Positions 60,330 to 64,000 of a DNA stretch of 64,000 nucleotides are shown piece by piece. This stretch comes from Mycolicibacter heraklionensis. Its GTDB lineage: Bacteria; Actinomycetota; Actinomycetes; Mycobacteriales; Mycobacteriaceae. Position numbers and translations under genes: made by a program. Below the pieces are notes generated by a model. That model made no database searches, was not told where the DNA came from, and saw nothing but the letters and a program-made list of their open reading frames with translations. The stretch covers positions 1,678,880 through 1,742,879 of the forward strand of contig NZ_CP080997.1 in NCBI RefSeq assembly GCF_019645815.1, written 5' to 3'. Every line of letters starts with the position of its first letter. The stretch's first letter is position 1.

Positions 60330-61439
60330 CTACAGCTTGGCCAGGTCGTAGCCACCCAGGTTGTCGATCAGCACGTGCAGCTGATCCTGCGACGAACCCA
60401 GGGTGTGCTCGATCGCGGTGAGCCGGGCCGCATAGTGGCCGACTGGGTACTCCCAGGTCACCCCGATCCCGCCGTGCAACTGGATGGACTCCTGAGCGAT
60501 GTGCCGCCCGGACCGGCCGACCTGCAGCTTGGCGCGCGCCGCGATCACCGGGTCGTAGTTGTCATCGGCGAGTGACATCGCCGCGTACATGCTCATGCTG
60601 CGGGCCAGCTCCAGCGACACGTACATGTCGGCGGCGCGCTGAGTCAGGGTCTGGAAGGTGTTGAGCGTGACCCCGAACTGCTTGCGCGTCTTGAGGTAGT
60701 CGGTGGTCAGCCGCAAGGCCTCTTCCATCGCGCCGACCGCTTCGGCGCACAGTGCCGAGGAGATGCGGATGACCGCGCGCTCAATGGCGGCCGTGGCATC
60801 GGTCGCCTCGCCGAGCGCGGTGGCCGGTGTGTCGGCGAAGTCGACCTGGGCGCCACGCTGGCCGTCGAAAGTCCGGTAGGACTGACGGGTCAGGCCGTCG
60901 GCGCTTCCGTCGACCAAAAACAGCCCGGTCCCGCCGGCCGGCAAAGCGGCGCTGACCACCAGTGTGTCGGCGCGATCCCCGGTCAGCACCGGGTTCTTGC
61001 GTCCGCTCAGCCGCCACGAATCACCCTGCTGCACAGCCGTGGTGGCCACCTTGCCTGCCGTGCCGCGCATGCCCGGCTCGGTGTGTGCGAACGCCAGGAT
61101 CTGCTCGCCCCCGGCGACGGCGTCGAGCAACTCACGCTGCTGCGCATCGCCGCGCTCGGCGATCAGCGCTCCCGGCCCGAGCGCTCCGTGCACGACGGGC
61201 TCCGGCGCTACCCGCCGGCCGATCTCGGTGAGCACCACCATGATCTCCAGCGGACCGGATTCCTGCGGGTCGAAACCGAGACCGAGAATCCCGATGTCCG
61301 CCAGCTGTTTCCACACCTCGGGGTTGAATCCGGGGTCGGTCTCGATGACCTTGTTGCGGGTCTCGGTGTCGTAGCCCGACAACATCGAACGGGTGGTGTC
61401 GCGCAGCAGAACCTGCTCGTCGCTGAGTTGAAAGTCCAT
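60330..61439 (-). CDS. fadE: Acyl-CoA dehydrogenase, beta-type subunit (FadE family)
   Basis: This is a FAD enzyme of fatty-acid or steroid side-chain oxidation (369 residues). The fold is complete (ALCAEAVGAMEEALRLTTDYLKTRKQFG, QLHGGIGVTWEYPVGHY). The pattern resembles the smaller partner in mycobacterial alpha2-beta2 FadE heterotetramers. I chose ATG 61439 (MDFQLSDEQV) because AGGAGGT ends 9 bp upstream; the ATG at 61448 would directly abut that ribosome site. It lies 14 bp after the second fadE on the same strand. The substrate is unknown. Confidence 0.87.
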   Translation of the reverse strand: MDFQLSDEQVLLRDTTRSMLSGYDTETRNKVIETDPGFNPEVWKQLADIGILGLGFDPQESGPLEIMVVLTEIGRRVAPEPVVHGALGPGALIAERGDAQQRELLDAVAGGEQILAFAHTEPGMRGTAGKVATTAVQQGDSWRLSGRKNPVLTGDRADTLVVSAALPAGGTGLFLVDGSADGLTRQSYRTFDGQRGAQVDFADTPATALGEATDATAAIERAVIRISSALCAEAVGAMEEALRLTTDYLKTRKQFGVTLNTFQTLTQRAADMYVSLELARSMSMYAAMSLADDNYDPVIAARAKLQVGRSGRHIAQESIQLHGGIGVTWEYPVGHYAARLTAIEHTLGSSQDQLHVLIDNLGGYDLAKL

Positions 61440-61453
61440 GGCCGTCATACCTC

Positions 61454-62614
61454 CTAAAGGCCGAGAATGGTCGACGCGATGATGGTGCGCTGTACCTCGT
61501 TGCTGCCGCCGTAGATCGACGTCTTGCGGTAGTTCAGGTACGTCGGCGCCGCGTCCTGCGCCCAGGTGGGCGTGGCGATGCCGTCGCCCGCCTCGAAGGG
61601 CAGGGCATCGGGACCGGCCAGCTCCACGAACAGCTCGGTGGCGGCCTGCTGCAGCTGGCTGCCGCGCAGCTTGAGCACCGACGACGCCGGGTTCGGCTTG
61701 CCGTCGGCGGAGTCGCTCGACACGCGCATCTGGGTGAGCTCCAATGCCAGCAGATCGTTTTCGAGTTCGGCGACCCGTGCGGCGAACAATGGATCGTCGA
61801 GGGCTCCCAGCGCCTTGGCGCGCTGCTTGAGTTCGGCGACGCGCACCTTGGTGCGGGTCACCCCGGCGATGCCGGTCCGCTCGTTGCCCAGCAGGAACTT
61901 CGCGTAGGTCCAGCCGTGGTTTTCCTCGCCGACCAGTTGATCAGCGGGCACCCGCACATCGGAGAAGAACACCTCGTTGACCTCATAGCCGCCGTCGATC
62001 AGCTTGATCGGCCGCATGGTCACCCCGGGAGTCGACACCTCGAACAGCAGGAAGGAGATCCCGGCCTGCTTCTTGGGGGCCTGCGGGTCGGTGCGCACCA
62101 GGCAGAAGATCCAGTCCGCGTACTGGCCGAGTGTGGTCCAGGTCTTCTGCCCGTTGACGATGTAGCTGTCGCCGTCGCGCACCGCGGTGGTGCGCAGGCT
62201 GGCCAGGTCGGAGCCGGCCTCCGGCTCGGAAAAGCCTTGGCACCACCAGATATCCAGGTTGGCCGTGGCCGGCAGGAAGCGCTCCTTGGTTGCCTGGGAG
62301 CCGAATTCCGCGATCACCGGACCGACCATCTTGGCGTTGAAGGTCAGCGGTTCGGGCACCGAGGCCAGCTGCATCTCGTCGTGCCAGATCTGGTGCTGGG
62401 TCGCTGTCCAGTCCTTGCCGCCCCACTCGACCGGCCAGTTGGGAACCGCGAGGCCGTTGGCGTTGAGGATCCGCTGGGTGGTGACGATGTCGTCGGGGAA
62501 GATCGAATGGCCCAACCGGCTGCGTTCGCGAATGTCAGCGGGGATCTCGGTGGTGAAGAAGGTACGCATTTCGTCGCGGAATGCTGCCTCCTCCGTGGTC
62601 AGTGCCAGTCTCAC
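61454..62614 (-). CDS. fadE: Acyl-CoA dehydrogenase, alpha-type subunit (FadE family)
   Basis: The 386-residue FAD enzyme has GFSEPEAGSDLASLRT, IVNGQKTWTTLGQYADW and the C-terminal YGGSNEVQRTIIAS signature. The start is GTG 62614 with GGGAGGT about 5 bp upstream. It precedes the beta-type fadE by 14 bp, and together they look like a two-subunit dehydrogenase of the type used for bulky or steroid CoA esters. There is no adjacent regulator. Confidence 0.9.
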   Translation of the reverse strand: MRLALTTEEAAFRDEMRTFFTTEIPADIRERSRLGHSIFPDDIVTTQRILNANGLAVPNWPVEWGGKDWTATQHQIWHDEMQLASVPEPLTFNAKMVGPVIAEFGSQATKERFLPATANLDIWWCQGFSEPEAGSDLASLRTTAVRDGDSYIVNGQKTWTTLGQYADWIFCLVRTDPQAPKKQAGISFLLFEVSTPGVTMRPIKLIDGGYEVNEVFFSDVRVPADQLVGEENHGWTYAKFLLGNERTGIAGVTRTKVRVAELKQRAKALGALDDPLFAARVAELENDLLALELTQMRVSSDSADGKPNPASSVLKLRGSQLQQAATELFVELAGPDALPFEAGDGIATPTWAQDAAPTYLNYRKTSIYGGSNEVQRTIIASTILGL

Positions 62615-62723
62615 GTCGACCTCCCGGTTGGTTGGGTGAACTCACGGTTGGTATGCACCCTAATCGGCGGACCCGCGGTACTGCGGGGGAGGGCTTACCG
62701 TGCGCTTTTGTAGGCTGGACCTC

Positions 62724-63260
62724 ATGAGACGGTGGGTCGTCGCGCTCTGTGTCCTGGTCTTGTCTCTCGTGTCGTGCTCGGGGGAGCCGGCGCAGAAGGC
62801 CACCACGGACTCGTCACCGGGGGCCACGCAGAGTGCGGCCCCGAGGCCGCCCGCGCACATCGGCCAGACGCTGGACCTGATGCGGATCGGCGGGCAGAAG
62901 ATCGCTGTGACGTTGACGGAGGTCATCGCGCCGGCAACCGTCCCGAACGGCTGGGGCGCGGCCGGCAAGACCTACCTCGCCACCAAGCTGCGGATCGAGA
63001 ACGCCGGAACCACGACCATCGTCGGCAACAGCAACAGTGATGTCACCGTGGTGGGTTCCGACGAGCAGAACTACCAGGCCGACTTCGCCACCGTGACCGA
63101 GTGCAAGGACTTCGCCTACGGCTGGTTCTTGATCCCCGCCGGCGCATCGAACACCGGTTGCGTGGTCTTCGCGCTGCCCACCGGGGTCACTGCGGCGAAG
63201 GTGCGGTACACGCCGTCGTCGGGCATCTCGCACGACGTCGGGGAGTGGCTGAACCCCTAG
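62724..63260 (+). CDS. Secreted lipoprotein, DUF4352-like
   Basis: The 178-residue product starts MRRWVVALCVLVLSLVSC with lipobox LVSC (Cys 18). A Ser/Ala/Pro linker is followed by an immunoglobulin-like beta domain (TLDLMRIGGQKIAVTLTEVI, KTYLATKLRIENAGTTTI, GWFLIPAGASNTGCVVFALP) with two further Cys that may form a disulphide. This is the DUF4352 pattern seen in many mycobacterial lipoproteins; the function is unknown. GTG 62700 upstream is in frame but gives a poorer signal. It is divergent from the fadE operon. Confidence 0.78.
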   Translation: MRRWVVALCVLVLSLVSCSGEPAQKATTDSSPGATQSAAPRPPAHIGQTLDLMRIGGQKIAVTLTEVIAPATVPNGWGAAGKTYLATKLRIENAGTTTIVGNSNSDVTVVGSDEQNYQADFATVTECKDFAYGWFLIPAGASNTGCVVFALPTGVTAAKVRYTPSSGISHDVGEWLNP

Positions 63261-63359
63261 CGAGAAGGGTTGTGCACAGCCCGGGATCGATCCACAGATC
63301 CGGCCCGAACCGTGCGGTGAGCGAGCCGGGTCGACGGTGCCGGCACCTACCGTCGGCGC

Positions 63360-64000
63360 ATGGCATCAGAACTACCCGGCGAGCGGCTGCAGCGTCGACT
63401 CGGCCTGCTGCCGGAATCCGAGAGTGGCGACCACACCTCCGAAGCCGGCGACGAGGCTGACCCGAATTCGTTGCTGCCGCGGTGGCTGCCCGACGCCGCA
63501 GCAGAAACGGGCTGGCTTGCCCGAGTGCGGGCCGACCCGGGCCGAGCCGGTGCGATCGCCCTCGCGGTGATCGCCGCAGTCGCCGTGCTCATCACGGTGT
63601 TCACCGTGCTGCGGGACCAGCCCGCGCCGGTGATCAGCGCCAAACTGCCACCGGTGGAGATGGTTTCGACCGCCAGCCCGCGCACCGAGGATCTGGCCGC
63701 CAGCTCCGCGGCGCCGCCCGTTGAGCAGGTGGTGGTCAGCGTGGTCGGGCTGGTGCACAAGCCGGGTCTGACGACATTGGCGCCCGGCTCCCGGATCGCC
63801 GACGCGTTGACCGCGGCCGGCGGCGCCCTCGACGGCGCGGATACGGTGGGGCTGAACCTGGCCCGGCCCCTGGTCGACGGCGAACAGATCGTGGTCGGTC
63901 TGGCACCGCCGCCCGGCCTGCCGGTACTGGGCAGTTCGGTCGGCGCGGTCACGCCGGCCGCGGATGCGCCACGTACCAGCACCGCACCGACACCTGCCGG
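63360..64000 (+). CDS. comEA: ComEA-type DNA-binding/SLBB protein (Rv2415c), C-terminus cut by window edge
   Basis: The visible 213 residues start MASELPGERLQRRLGLLPES, with a hydrophobic span (AIALAVIAAVAVLITVFTVL, about residues 65-85). An SLBB domain follows (VVVSVVGLVHKPGLTTLAPG...IADALTAAGGA). In the family a C-terminal helix-hairpin-helix DNA-binding domain follows; it would lie beyond the window. ComEA binds incoming DNA in competent bacteria; the role in mycobacteria is not established. It follows the lipoprotein gene by 99 bp. Confidence 0.88.
   Translation, partial: MASELPGERLQRRLGLLPESESGDHTSEAGDEADPNSLLPRWLPDAAAETGWLARVRADPGRAGAIALAVIAAVAVLITVFTVLRDQPAPVISAKLPPVEMVSTASPRTEDLAASSAAPPVEQVVVSVVGLVHKPGLTTLAPGSRIADALTAAGGALDGADTVGLNLARPLVDGEQIVVGLAPPPGLPVLGSSVGAVTPAADAPRTSTAPTPA

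Noticed and set aside
63270..63278. DnaA-box-like TTGTGCACA before comEA
   Set aside because: One mismatch to the mycobacterial box, no cluster of boxes, no origin-linked genes.

Overview
The window is high-GC actinobacterial DNA from a mycobacterium. The evidence is a backbone in the same order as M. tuberculosis Rv2467 to Rv2415c (reversed), together with Eis, RpfE, GpgP/OctT, MmpS/MmpL, KorAB and ClpP1P2. H37Rv comparisons are from memory. The species cannot be fixed from this sequence. The absence of several H37Rv interruptions (Rv2459, Rv2456c, Rv2452c-Rv2451, Rv2443, PE25/PPE41-ahpCD, IS1558) points to a non-tuberculous species.

Layout. 1-5.7 kb: pepN (partial, minus), a DUF1304 membrane protein, the mycothiol-linked DsbA-like reductase, rpiB, nei, a small secreted His/Gly/Pro-rich protein and a LipP-like beta-lactamase-fold esterase. 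5.9-6.2 kb: tRNA-Gly(TCC) and tRNA-Pro(TGG). 6.2-11.4 kb: proteostasis block tig-clpP1-clpP2-(mmuM, minus)-clpX. 11.7-15.3 kb: korA-korB-mobA. 15.3-16.2 kb: an 850-bp gene-free, partly AT-richer region with hairpins and a CRP-like site leading to a linkerless rpfE. 16.6-30.1 kb: Rv2449c-like reductase, DUF937 protein, strong terminator, then valS-folC-Rv2446c-ndk, rne with a long leader, rplU-rpmA-obg-proB.

30.2-36.7 kb is an accessory block between proB and nadE, which are neighbours in H37Rv. It holds a stand-alone PE-PPE-type hydrolase, a divergent TetR/P450 pair with a palindromic operator, an alpha/beta hydrolase, an MFS carrier, a sirtuin and an isochorismatase-family hydrolase. The last two face nadE, giving an NAD-centred neighbourhood (nadD lies further on). 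38.8-48.1 kb: methyltransferase, tautomerase, rbsK, a receptor cyclase with degenerate active site translationally coupled to an MscS channel with a cyclic-nucleotide-binding domain, then proA, a MoxR ATPase and a vWA protein. Directly after the vWA stop lies a 5'-truncated epimerase pseudogene. 49-53.6 kb: methyltransferase, nadD-rsfS-gpgP-octT-degV (overlapping operon that includes methylglucose lipopolysaccharide genes). 53.6-64 kb: mmpL-mmpS, a PepSY lipoprotein, a 56-bp tandem triplication, a DapB-like dehydrogenase, eis, a long palindromic repeat, a two-subunit fadE operon, a DUF4352-like lipoprotein and the start of comEA.

The most unusual items are the cyclase/channel pair in which both the catalytic centre and the nucleotide-binding cassette have lost key residues, the linkerless RpfE with its structured upstream region, the abutting pseudogene, the P450 operator lying between -35 and -10, and the repeat structures.
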